From NCBI GenBank assembly GCA_963697675.1, contig CAVOOW010000006.1, positions 992,001 to 1,056,000 on the forward strand: a stretch of DNA of 64,000 nt. Direction: 5' to 3'. The notes under the pieces are model-generated. The model had not been told where the DNA came from. It searched no databases and worked only from the letters and a program-made list of their open reading frames with translations. The stretch is from CAVOOW01 sp963697675. GTDB lineage: Bacteria > Actinomycetota > Actinomycetes > JACCUZ01. A program made the translations under genes and the position numbers. Positions 37,920 through 46,994 of this stretch are shown one piece after another (the first letter of the stretch is position 1; the number at the start of each line of letters is the position of its first letter).

Positions 37920-38890
37920 AACCCTGCGACGTGATGCGGGACGTAGGGCTCCTCCAGCGCGGCGACCTCTTCGTCGGCGAGGTGCAGGTCCAGGGCCGCG
38001 ACCGCGTCCTCCAGGTGGCTCAGCTTGCTGGCGCCGACGATGGGTGCCGTGACCGCCGGGTGTCGAAGGACCCAGGCGAGGGCAACCTGGGCACGCGGGA
38101 CGCCGCGGAAGGCCGCAACCTGAGCGACCCGGTCGACGACGATGCGATCGCTCGACGCGGTGTCATAGAGGGTCTTGCCGAACTCGTCGGTCTGCGACCG
38201 GTTCGTGCTCTCGTCCCAGTCACGAGTCAGCCGGCCGCGTGCGAGCGGACTCCAGGGGATCACGCCGACCCCCGCGTCGAGGCAGAGCGGGAGCATCTCG
38301 CGCTCCTCTTCGCGGTTGAGCAGGTTGAAGTGGTTCTGCATCGACACGAACCGCGTCCAGCCATGCTGGTCCGCGAGGTAGAGCGCCTTGCTGAACTGCC
38401 ATGCGTACATCGAAGAGGCACCGATATAACGCGCCTTGCCCGCCTTGACCACGTCGTGCAACGCCTCGAGGGTCTCCTCGATCGGTGTGCTCGGGTCCCA
38501 ACGATGGATCTGGTAGAGGTCGACGTATTCCGTGCCCAGCCGGGTCAGGCTGGCGTCGATCTCCGTGAGGATGGCCTTGCGCGACAACCCGCCGCCGTTG
38601 GGACCGTCGTGCATGCGGCCGTGCACCTTCGTGGCGATGACCGTCTCGTCCCGGCGAGCGACCTCGGCGAGCGCCCGCCCCACGATCTCCTCGCTGGAGC
38701 CGTCGGAATAGACGTTGGCGGTGTCGAAGAAGTTGATGCCGAGCTCGACTGCTCGATGGATGAGCGGGCGGCTCGCCGCCTCGTCGAGCGTCCACTCGTG
38801 ATTGCCGCGCTGCGGGTCGCCGTAGGTCATGCAGCCAAGAGCGATCCGAGACACGTCCAGGCCGGTGTGCCCGAGCTTCGTGTACTCCAC
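37916..38890 (-). CDS. Aldo/keto reductase
   Basis: NADPH-dependent oxidoreductase with a TIM barrel, 324 residues. The catalytic tetrad can be placed: Asp in FFDTANVYSDG, Tyr in the same motif, Lys in ATKVHG and His in YQIHRWDP. The cofactor-binding C-terminus TAPIVGASKLSHLEDA is intact. It resembles the YajO/tas-like subgroup acting on small aldehydes or sugars; the substrate is unknown. Divergent from the glycosyltransferase. Confidence 0.9.
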   Translation of the reverse strand: MEYTKLGHTGLDVSRIALGCMTYGDPQRGNHEWTLDEAASRPLIHRAVELGINFFDTANVYSDGSSEEIVGRALAEVARRDETVIATKVHGRMHDGPNGGGLSRKAILTEIDASLTRLGTEYVDLYQIHRWDPSTPIEETLEALHDVVKAGKARYIGASSMYAWQFSKALYLADQHGWTRFVSMQNHFNLLNREEEREMLPLCLDAGVGVIPWSPLARGRLTRDWDESTNRSQTDEFGKTLYDTASSDRIVVDRVAQVAAFRGVPRAQVALAWVLRHPAVTAPIVGASKLSHLEDAVAALDLHLADEEVAALEEPYVPHHVAGF

Positions 38891-38964
38891 GTCATCCTCG
38901 TCTCTGTCTCACGATTCTTCGCAAAGGCTATGACCCCGCCGTCCTGGCCGGATTGGATGGGCTG

Positions 38965-40300
38965 GTGACCACGGCAGCTGCGACGACGTCCCGCCCGTTG
39001 ACGATCCTGCTCTCGCCGGAGTCCGCCTACGGGCCGACCAACCAGTGCATCGGGATCGGGAACATCCTGTTGCAGCGCGGGCACCGAGTGGTGTTCGCAG
39101 CGGAGGCGTCGTGGAAGGGCCGGCTGGCGCCGCTCGGCTTCGAGGAACAGCTGGTCGACCTCGCCGAACCCGCACCGACCGATGACGAGCAGGATCCCGG
39201 CGTCTTCTGGACGGAGTTCATCCGCGACACGTCACCGGAGTTCCGCAAGTCGACTCAGCAGCAGCTCGAGACCTTCATCAGGCCGACCTGGGAGGCGCTC
39301 ATCGCCGGCTCCCAGTATTGCGAGCCGCGGCTGCGCGAGATCCTCGCGACGGTCCGTCCCGATGTCGTGGTCGAGGACAACGTGGTGTGCTTCCCGGCAC
39401 TGCTCACCAGCGCGGCGCCCTTCGTACGCATCGTGTCCTGCAACCCGCTCGAGGTGCCGGACGAAGGCATCCCGCCCACGTTCTCCGGGTTGTCGCAGCT
39501 CGACCGGGCGGAGTGGCCGGGCTTCCGTGCGGAGTACGACCGTGTGCACCGCGAGGTCTGGACGGCGTTCAACGCGTGGGTGGTGGCGCAGGGTGCGCCG
39601 CCGCTGCCCGATCTGCAGTTCATGCCCGTCAGCGAGTACGCGAACCTCTACGTCTATCCGGCCGAGGCGGACTATCCACGGGCGCAGCCGCTCGGCGAGA
39701 CCTGGCACCGCATCGACTCGAGCGTGCGGGAGACCGACGAGGACTACGTCGTGCCTGCCGCCGTCGCCGACCGCCCGGCGGGCAGCGCCCTGGTCTACCT
39801 CTCCCTCGGCTCGCTCGGTGGGGCCGACGTCGAGCTCATGCGCCGGCTCGTCGACGTGCTGGGGCGCACGGCGCACAGGTACATCGTCAGCAAGGGACCG
39901 ATGGGCGACCTGATCGACCTCCCGGCCAACATGGTCGGTGCCTCGACCCTGCCGCAGACCAAGGTGATCCCGCAGGTCGACCTGGTCATCACCCACGGCG
40001 GCAACAACACCACGACAGAGGCGCTGCACTTCGGCAAGCCGATGGTCGTGCTGCCGCTGTTCTGGGACCAGTACGACAACGCGCAGCGGGTGGACGAGCT
40101 CGACCTGGGCGTGCGGCTGGAGACCTACGCATTCACCGACGATCAGCTCGTCGCCGCGGTCGACGGACTGCTCGCCGACACCAGGCTCCGCGAACGGGCG
40201 GAGCGGATCGGCGCGGAGATCCGCGCCCGGCAGGGTCTGCGCGTCGGCGGCCGACATCATCGAACGCGTCGCCCGCGGCCACGCCGACCGCACGGCGTGA
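38965..40300 (+). CDS. MGT-type (GT1) glycosyltransferase (frameshift near C-terminus)
   Basis: GT-B fold UDP-sugar transferase of the macrolide/erythromycin type. The N-terminal acceptor domain begins PLTILLSPESAYGPTNQ. The C-terminal donor domain carries LVYLSLGSLGGADVELM and the sugar-nucleotide motif VIPQVDLVITHGGNNTTTEAL with PLFWDQYDNAQR. Without correction the frame runs into the next gene as a 924-residue fusion. One indel near 40245 restores ADIIERVARGHADRTA and TGA at 40298-40300. The acceptor is unknown; relatives glucosylate macrolides or lipids. Confidence 0.82.
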
Positions 40301-40351
40301 CGCCAACCCCGCACGGCGTGACGCCAACCCCGCACGGCGTGACGCCGACCG
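40289..40351 (+). repeat. Three 21-base tandem repeats at the gene junction
   Basis: CGCACGGCGTGACGCC with (A/G)ACC occurs three times with a 21-base period. It encodes HGVTPTP and offers three in-frame GTG starts for the downstream kinase gene (40297, 40318, 40339). The first copy also contains the glycosyltransferase stop. Confidence 0.88.
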
Positions 40352-41727
40352 CGCTCGCCGCGTGGATCGCCGGCGCAGCCGGCGCGGCTGTGTTGCCGCA
40401 ACGTCACGCGGGAGAGGCTGCGGCAGTCGCGACACCTCTGCGCCTTGTCGACACGCTCGACCTGGCACCGCACGGCGTGCTGGCGATCGTGCTGGACGCG
40501 GCCGGGCGGCACTGTGCCGTGCCTCTCGTCGAACATCGCCAGGGTTGGCGACGCGCCCGGGCGGGTGACGGCCTCGCGACCGCGCTCACGGCTCTCGTGC
40601 TGCGCGGCGAGACGGCACCCGGACAGCCGTTCGAGGTGACCCGTTGGGCGCACGCCACCGACGGCCGCGTCGTCATCGCCCTCGCCGAGGGTCCGGCCGA
40701 CACGCTGGACGAGGCACCGCGCGAGCGGGCCGTCGACGTCGACCAGACCAACGAGTCGGTGGTCGTGGACGAAAAGGTCGTTGTCAAGTGGACGGTCCGG
40801 CCCGCGACCGGGCCTGAACCCGCGCCCGAACGGTTGGCCGCCCTCGTGGCGGCCGGCTTCACCGGCATGCCGCGGCCGTGGGGCCTGCTGCGGTGGCACG
40901 CGCCCGATGGCGAAGCCGCCGCCCCGGTCCTGGTCGCCACCGTCGTGGCTTACCTGCCCGACGCGCGCGACGGCTGGGACTGGGCAGTCGAGGACGTACG
41001 TGCGGTGGCGCGTGGCGACCTGTCGCTGGCGGACGCCGTGGCGCCGTGGTTGCAGATCGGTGACCTCGTCGCGCGGATGCACCTGGCCCTGCCGGAGCGA
41101 GCGCCGGCGAGCGACGTGGTCGCGGGCCGGTGGCGGGCAGGCGCCCTGGCCGAGCTCGACGAGGCGCTGACAGTCGTTGACGGACCTGAGGGCGAGCGGC
41201 TGCTCGAGCACGCAGCGACACTGCGCACGATCGTCGACCGTCTCGGGAACGCCTCCGGCACAGCAGTCCAGGACATTCACGGCGACCTGCACGTGGGCCA
41301 GATGCTGCGCTGGCGGGCGGCGGGCGACCAGGCGCCGTCGTACGCCGTCACCGATTTCGACGGCAACCCGGTGCTGTCGCCGGACGACCGAGCCGCCCCC
41401 TCGCCTGCCGCGGTGGATGTGGCGGGGCTGCTGCAGTCTCTCGACCACGTCGGCCGGGTGGTGTCGCACCGCACCGAGCACGTCCCCCCGGCGCTCGTCG
41501 AGGACTGGATCGCGGCCTCCCAGGGCCGGGCGCTCGACGCCTATCGAGGCGCGCTCGCGGCAGCCGGCCGGTCGCATCTGCTCGACGAGTCGCTGCTGCC
41601 CGCGCTGCGCGTGCGACAGGTCGTGCGCGAATATCTGTACGCCGCCCGCCACCTGCCGCACTGGCGCTACGTGCCGCACTCCGCGTTGCCCGCCCTGATC
41701 GCCCAAACGCCTGGCCGGCCGGTCTGA
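40297..41727 (+). CDS. Maltokinase-like phosphotransferase
   Basis: About 476 residues. An N-terminal cap region (ALAAWIAGAAGAAVLPQ) is followed by an APH/choline-kinase type domain with the catalytic Brenner-like loop IHGDLHVGQ and the metal-binding VTDFDGNPV. This cap-plus-kinase layout is that of actinobacterial maltokinases and related sugar kinases. No treS or glgE is adjacent, so maltose specificity is not established. The GTG at 40297 overlaps the glycosyltransferase stop (GTGA), but two identical downstream GTGs make the start uncertain. Confidence 0.72.
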   Translation: MTPTPHGVTPTPHGVTPTALAAWIAGAAGAAVLPQRHAGEAAAVATPLRLVDTLDLAPHGVLAIVLDAAGRHCAVPLVEHRQGWRRARAGDGLATALTALVLRGETAPGQPFEVTRWAHATDGRVVIALAEGPADTLDEAPRERAVDVDQTNESVVVDEKVVVKWTVRPATGPEPAPERLAALVAAGFTGMPRPWGLLRWHAPDGEAAAPVLVATVVAYLPDARDGWDWAVEDVRAVARGDLSLADAVAPWLQIGDLVARMHLALPERAPASDVVAGRWRAGALAELDEALTVVDGPEGERLLEHAATLRTIVDRLGNASGTAVQDIHGDLHVGQMLRWRAAGDQAPSYAVTDFDGNPVLSPDDRAAPSPAAVDVAGLLQSLDHVGRVVSHRTEHVPPALVEDWIAASQGRALDAYRGALAAAGRSHLLDESLLPALRVRQVVREYLYAARHLPHWRYVPHSALPALIAQTPGRPV

Positions 41728-41752
41728 GAGACCGGCCGACCAGGCGTTCGTT
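41706..41752 (+). terminator. Bidirectional terminator hairpin
   Basis: Stem CGCCTGG-CCGGCCGGTCT paired with AGACCGGCCG-A-CCAGGCG around GAG, followed by TTCGTTT. It overlaps the last codons of the kinase gene and serves the convergent MMPL gene too. Confidence 0.8.
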
Positions 41753-41758
41753 TCCTGC

Positions 41759-43977
41759 TCAGACGAGGGTGGGCTCACGCTCCTCGTCCTGCTTTGCCAC
41801 GTCCGCCTCCGCGTCCGCGAGGACGTCGTGCTCGTACTGGTGCTCGCCGCCCTCGAGATCGATGTTCGGGAGGATCCGGTCCAGCCACGCCGGCAGCCAC
41901 CAGGCGCGGTGACCGAGCAGGCTCATCGCGGCCGGCACCAGAACCATCCGGACCAACGTCACGTCAAGCAGCACGGCGACGGACAGGCCGACGCCGAACA
42001 TCTTCGTCGTGAGGTCGGTGTCCAGGATGAACGCCGCGAACACGCTGATCATGATCAGTGCCGCGCTGGTGATGACCCGAGCCGTCGACCCGACGCCCTC
42101 AATGACTGCACGCTTCGGGTCGAGGTGCTTGAGGTACTGCTCGCGCACCCTGCTGAGCAGGAAGACCTCGTAGTCCATCGAGAGGCCGAACAGGATCGCG
42201 AACATCAGCATCGGAGCCAGCGGCATGATCGGCACCGACTCGTGGACACCGATCAGGCTGGCACCCCAGCCCCACTGGAACACGGCCACCATCACGCCGT
42301 ACGCCGCGCCGACGCTGAGCACGTTGAGCAGTGCCGCCTTCAACGGAACCAGGATCGAGCGGAAGACGATCAGCAGGGCGAAGAACGCCAGCCCGATCAC
42401 CGCACCGAGGAAATACGGCATCCGGACCTGGAGCCGCGACGAGATGTCGGTGAGCATCGGCGTCCCACCGGTCACCGACGCGTCCTCGCGGCGGTCACCG
42501 AGGGTGTCCGGCAGAACCTCGCTCCGCAGCCGCTTCACCAGCTGGTCGGTCCTCGCGTCCTGCGGTGCCGTGGTGGGAGTGACGTTGAACACCGCCAGGT
42601 CCTTCTTGGCGCTGATCGTGGGGTCGTCCACGGAAGCGACACCGGGGTCGGCTTTGAGGGCCTTCTCGAGTGAAGCCAGGGTGGCCGCGTCGTCCTTGGA
42701 ACCGTCGAGCTCCACGACGACCGACATCGGGCCGTTGACGCCGGGACCGTACGCGTCGGCGACGAGGTCGTAGGCCTTGCGGGTGGTCGAGGTCGGTGCG
42801 TCGTTGCCGGCGTCGGCGAAGCCGAGCCGCATGGCGAAGACCGGGGCTGCAAGGACACCGAGCAGGACCGCGGCCACCAGGCCGAAGCGGACCGGCTTGG
42901 CCACCACCTTCGCCGCCCAGCGACCGGACTTGGACCGCGGGTTGTTGGCAGGCTTCTGCTTGACGAACGGCACCCGCAGCGCTGTTGACCTTGCGCTTCA
43001 CGATGCCGAGGACGGCAGGCAGCAGGGTGATCGAGGCGAGCATGACGACACCGACCATCAGCGCCGAGGCCCAACCCATCATCGTCATCATCGGGATGCC
43101 GGAGACCTGCAGACCGGCGATGGCCACGAGGACAGTGACGCCGGCAAAGAGCACGGACAGGCCGGCGGTCGCGTTGGCGCGGCCGATCGCCTCGGGCACC
43201 GGCATGCCCTCATCGAGGTGCTGGCGGTGGCGCGCCAGGATGAACAGCGCGTAGTCGATGCCGACGCCCAGTCCGAGCATCATCGCCACGATCGTTGCGA
43301 CCTCGGGCACCGCGAGCACGCCGGAGGCGAGCCCGATGCTGCTGATACCGATCAGCAGACCGATCAGAGCGACGATGATCGGGATGCTCATCGCGACGAG
43401 CGAGCCGAAGGCGACAACCAGCACCACGACGGCCACCAGGATGCCGATCCCCTCGCTGGAGGGTCCGGCGGCTGCCCCTGCATAGCCGAGGCCGTTGTCG
43501 TACTCGACCTCGACTCCGGCGTCACGGGCGGACTGCACAGCTTTCTCGGCGGCGTTGAACTGCTCAACTTCCACCTTCTCCTTGCTGAAGGCCACGGTCG
43601 CAAAGGCGGTCTTGCCGTCCTTGCTCAGGGTCGGACCGCGCGGGTCGTAGGGGTCGCTCACGCCGCTGACGTGCGGCACTGTCTCGAGCTTGTTGACGGC
43701 CTGCGCAATGGCGGCCTTCACCTCGGGCGAGGTCGAGACCTTTCTCGGAGTGGAAGACAACGTTGGAGGAGTAGAGCGTCTCCGTGGGGAACCGCTCCTG
43801 GAGTGCGTCAGCCGCGCGCTGCGACTCGGCGCCAGGCAGCCGGAAGGACTCGTCGGGCTGACCACCGATGCTCCCGTTGAGCATGAAGGCGGCTACCGCG
43901 ACCAAGATCCAGGCAGTGAGTACGCGCCACGGGTGGCGTCCGGAGAAGTGACCGATCCGGTAGAGCAAGCGAGACAT
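41759..43977 (-). CDS. MMPL family RND transporter (two frameshifts)
   Basis: Proton-driven membrane exporter of about 738 residues. It starts MSRLLYRIGHFSGRHPWRVL at ATG 43977. The first periplasmic domain and helices include GIGILVAVVVLVVAFGSLVA and the proton-relay MMLGLGVGIDYALF. The second half begins WAAKVVAKPVRFGLVAAVLL and repeats the pattern with MFAILFGLSMDYEVFLL. Breaks near 43740 and 42980 are each one base. Relatives in actinobacteria move lipids or export toxic compounds. Monocistronic; the substrate is unknown. Confidence 0.9.
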
Positions 43978-44359
43978 GGTCGTGCCTTTCTGGGTTGATG
44001 AGATGCGCAGGTGTCTGGTCAGGACAGGCCCGCGAGCAGGCCGGACCCGTACCTGAAAAGCGTGGGCTCCAGCGCGAAGTCAGCCGAGAGGGCAGCCCGC
44101 ACAGCGGGCGGGGGTTGGCACGCGTCGCAGGGGGCTGGCCGCACCCGTCAAGGGGCCGAACCGGCGCTGCCAGCGACGCCACAGGTGTTCCGTGCGGCCC
44201 ATGCGCCCCGGTTGTGTCCGTGTCTCAGCGACGGTCTCGCCGAGGCCGGCTTCGGCAGACCGGGCTGGCAGACGGGGCCGTGCCGGCAGACAACCACCTG
44301 GGGCGGCCAGGCAGCAACGCAGCTTCTGGGAACCGGTCGCGGGAACGCCGGCTTTTTTT
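43978..44359. other. Intergenic region upstream of the MMPL gene, no gene seen
   Basis: No convincing reading frame. It holds a 26-base segment (44215-44240, GCCCCGGTTGTGTCCGTG with TCTCAGCG) matching 374-399 with one mismatch. A T-rich run GGCTTTTTTTC at 44350 could end a plus-strand transcript. Confidence 0.5.
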
Positions 44360-44412
44360 CATGATCGCGAAGGATCTCCGCGGCTTCCGCCACAGGATCT
44401 TTCGCGATCATG
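44360..44412. repeat. Family D palindromic repeat, copy 1
   Basis: Arms CATGATCGCGAAGGATC (44360-44376) and GATCTTTCGCGATCATG (44396-44412) around TCCGCGGCTTCCGCCACAG. Preceded by a T-run. A second copy lies at 58073-58131. Confidence 0.88.
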
Positions 44413-44640
44413 GAGCGCTGGCTTCATGGGCCCGGTCGATACGTGGCTTACGGGGCGATTTATCGGTACGAGCGGCGCGGGCGCCCGCCGTCGTACCCGT
44501 TCATGATCGTTATTTCTGTGCTCAGATTCGGATCCAGGCGGAATCTGAGCACGATCTTGCTCAGGTGCACAGCTCGTCGCGGCCCGCCCACCCGCGATGG
44601 GGCAGGGTCGGGTGGGGCAGGGGCGCTCGGACGGGCGGGG

Positions 44641-46461
44641 CTATTCGGTGCCGGTGACGATCCCGAACTCGTGGATCTTGCGGTAGATCGTGGCGCGGGA
44701 CATGCCGAGGGACTTCGCCGCCTTGGCCTTGTTGCCTCGGGCGTCGCCAGAGCGCGCGCGATCGCATCACGCTCCAGCGACTCGAGCGGGCTCAGCAGCC
44801 GGCGGCTGACCGACATGATCTCGGGCGGCAGGTCGCGTGCCGTGATCGTGCCCGTGCGCCGGCGCTGCACGATCGATCGCATCGTCTGGAACACCTGCTC
44901 GACGTTGCCGGGCCAGTTCGCGCGCATCAGCATCTGCAGCACTTCCGGCGAGCACGTCAGCTGTCCGCCGTAGCCGAGGCGCGCGACGAAGAACGGCACG
45001 AGGGCCTGGATGTCCTCGACGTGGTGGCGCAGCGGCGGGACCTCGACCGTGCTCGGGAACAGTCGCAGCAGCCGCGCGAGCTCCTTGCTCGCAGCGCCTG
45101 CGCCGAAGGTCACGGCCACCCAGGGGGCCTGCTGCTTGTCGCCGTTCGCGGCTTCCTGCAGCGTCGCCGCGAGGGAGCGCAGGTGCACGCCGTCGAGCCG
45201 GTCGACGTGCCGGATGATCACCGTGCCGGCGTTGTCGCCGCCCACGTCCTCCAGCAGCGCGGTCCTGGCCCCGGCCAGCCAGCCGGGCTCCGTCGCGTCC
45301 GTGGCGTCGAGCACGTTGAACCGGCTGCTGGGGTTCCGCCGTTGGTGCACGGCTCGCAGGATCGCCTGCTTGCCGACCCCCGCCTCGCCGGCGAGGGCGA
45401 GCCACTCACCGGACTGGTAGACGTCCTCCACCTCGTCGCAGGCACGCCGCCACAGGGCGCCGGACCCCACGATTCCGGGGAGGAGCATCCGGGTCGCCGT
45501 GCCACTGTCCTTGCTCGGGGTCGACGACGCCTTCCGCCAGCTTGGCGTGGACAACGCCGCCACCGAGCTGCCGGGGGCCGAGGGCGCGGAGGTACATCTT
45601 GACCTTGGTGCCGGTGGGCAGCTGGACGAGTACGGAGTCGCGGCGCGCGGCAAGGGCCTCCGCGGCCAGCCGCAACAGCACATCCTGGTCGGCGGGGGCG
45701 AGGACAGTCCGCGCGTATTCGTTCATCATGACGACGTCGTTGTTGAGCGCGAAGACGATGCCCGGCGTGCGGCGGCAGACCCGCAGGTACTCCTGCAGCA
45801 GCTCGATCTCCTGGCTGGCGGCATCGGTGAGCAGCGCCTGCCGGATCTGCACGGCGGTGGTCTTGGCGAGTGTCATCAGCAGCGGACCGGCGTCATTGCG
45901 CCAGCAGGTCAGGTCCACCGCGCCGACGGTCTTGCCGGAGATCGGGTGCATGATCGGCACGCCGGCGCAGGCGAGGTCCTCGAGGTTCTCGGCGTAGTGC
46001 TCATGGCCGAACACGTGCATCGGCTGGCCGCCTTCCAGCGCCGTGCCGATCCCGTTCGTGCCGACGAACTCCTCGGCATAGCTGAAGCCGGGGACGAGCA
46101 GGACGGCGTCGAGGTGGCGCTCGAGGTCGGCATCGCCGGTCATCCGGGACAGCACGAGCCCGGCGTGGTCGGTGAGCACGATGCTGATCGGCTGTCCGGC
46201 GAGCTGCTCGTGCAGCCTGCGCAGGACCGGGTCCGCGCTGCGCGTGAGGGGCGTGTCCAGGTTGGGGTCGCGCACGTACGGCATCTCGATGCGGTCGGCG
46301 GCCACGTTGCTGCGCTGGGACCGCAACCACGACGCGAGGATGCTCTCGCGCACCTGGCCGGGCGCGACCGGCTCGGCGGTGAGGAAGCGCACGCGGGTCT
46401 CCGCCAGCCCGGCACCGTCGGTCAGGGTGGGCGCTCCGGACTGTGTGGATCGCGTGGGCAT
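44641..46461 (-). CDS. mimR: MimR-like bacterial enhancer-binding regulator (two frameshifts)
   Basis: Likely activator of the monooxygenase operon. The N-terminal GAF-type sensor (QPISIVLTDHAGLVLS, EFVGTNGIGTALEGGQPMHV) is AcoR-like. The central AAA+ domain has Walker A GEAGVGKQ but no GAFTGA loop for sigma-54 contact. The C-terminal Fis helix-turn-helix is AKAAKSLGMSRATIYRKI. Breaks near 45520 and 44735 are repaired by single bases, giving a stop at TAG 44641. ATG 46461 follows GGGAGG by seven bases. MimR in mycobacteria controls mimABCD without a sigma-54 factor, which the missing GAFTGA motif fits. Divergent from the operon. Confidence 0.85.
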
Positions 46462-46560
46462 CGCCTGCCTCCCAGGTGCGTTTTCTGGCCTTACCCGGCC
46501 CACGGAAGGACGATTGGGGCCGCGTCGCCGTGCCAACATAACCCCGGACCGTAGGGACAC

Positions 46561-46577
46561 TGTCTCAAATTGAGACG
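46561..46577. promoter_or_regulatory. Palindromic operator, proximal to mimR
   Basis: GTCTCAA-A-TTGAGAC is a perfect 7-base inverted repeat about one central base. A near copy lies at 46916. Its place between the divergent mimR and the small ORF suggests it is the regulator's binding site. Confidence 0.7.
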
Positions 46578-46632
46578 TCCGCTTCCATGACACATGCTCG
46601 GATAGAAATCTCCTGCCCCTGGAGGTGCCCGC

Positions 46633-46890
46633 ATGGAAGATGTCGCGCCTGGGACTGCTGAGGAAGCAGAGACCTACAACCCGTGGAGCATCGTCAACCT
46701 GGTGTTTCACCACCTGGCCGAGCAGGGTCTGCACCCCGTCCTCGGGGGTGCCGGTGACCCCGGGCGGCCCGCCGCCGAGCTGCTTCTCGCCCTCGGCATC
46801 GAACCGGCCGCGGAAGGAAACCGGCAGGTCATGCGTGATGTGCGAGAACACCTGGCCACAATTCGCACCACCGTCTTCGGTGATCGCTGA
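46633..46890 (+). CDS. Small protein upstream of the monooxygenase, 85 residues
   Basis: ATG 46633 follows GGAGG by about seven bases. The protein is acidic and helical (NPWSIVNLVFHHLAEQGLHP, then EPAAEGNRQVMRDVREHLATI) with no cysteine motif or membrane segment. I do not recognise the family. Flanked by the two GTCTCA operators and in the same orientation as mimA, so it is probably induced with the operon and may help assembly or sensing. Confidence 0.65.
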   Translation: MEDVAPGTAEEAETYNPWSIVNLVFHHLAEQGLHPVLGGAGDPGRPAAELLLALGIEPAAEGNRQVMRDVREHLATIRTTVFGDR

Positions 46891-46915
46891 ACAGCGAGTG
46901 CACCGGCCCAGGACG

Positions 46916-46931
46916 TGTCTCATGTTGAGAC
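46916..46931. promoter_or_regulatory. Palindromic operator, upstream of mimA
   Basis: TGTCTCA-TG-TTGAGAC matches the operator at 46561 apart from the centre. It lies 64 bases before the mimA start, just after the 85-residue gene, so mimA may have its own regulated promoter. Confidence 0.68.
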
Positions 46932-46994
46932 CGCCGAAGCCACCGAGAACAGGTGTGATGCGACCAGAAGGTCCGTCGAACTAAGGGAGTGCTG

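Noticed and set aside
40289..40351. CRISPR-like short repeats
   Set aside because: Three contiguous 21-base units with no spacers, in coding frame.
38965..41727. A natural glycosyltransferase-kinase fusion
   Set aside because: One indel near 40245 restores a typical GT C-terminus and a GTGA overlap, and the linker in the fused frame is Arg/His-rich shadow sequence.
39232..41778. An 848-residue minus-strand frame opposite the glycosyltransferase and kinase
   Set aside because: Its composition (His/Arg/Gly/Asp-rich, no motifs) is the complement of the real genes, which have clear domains.
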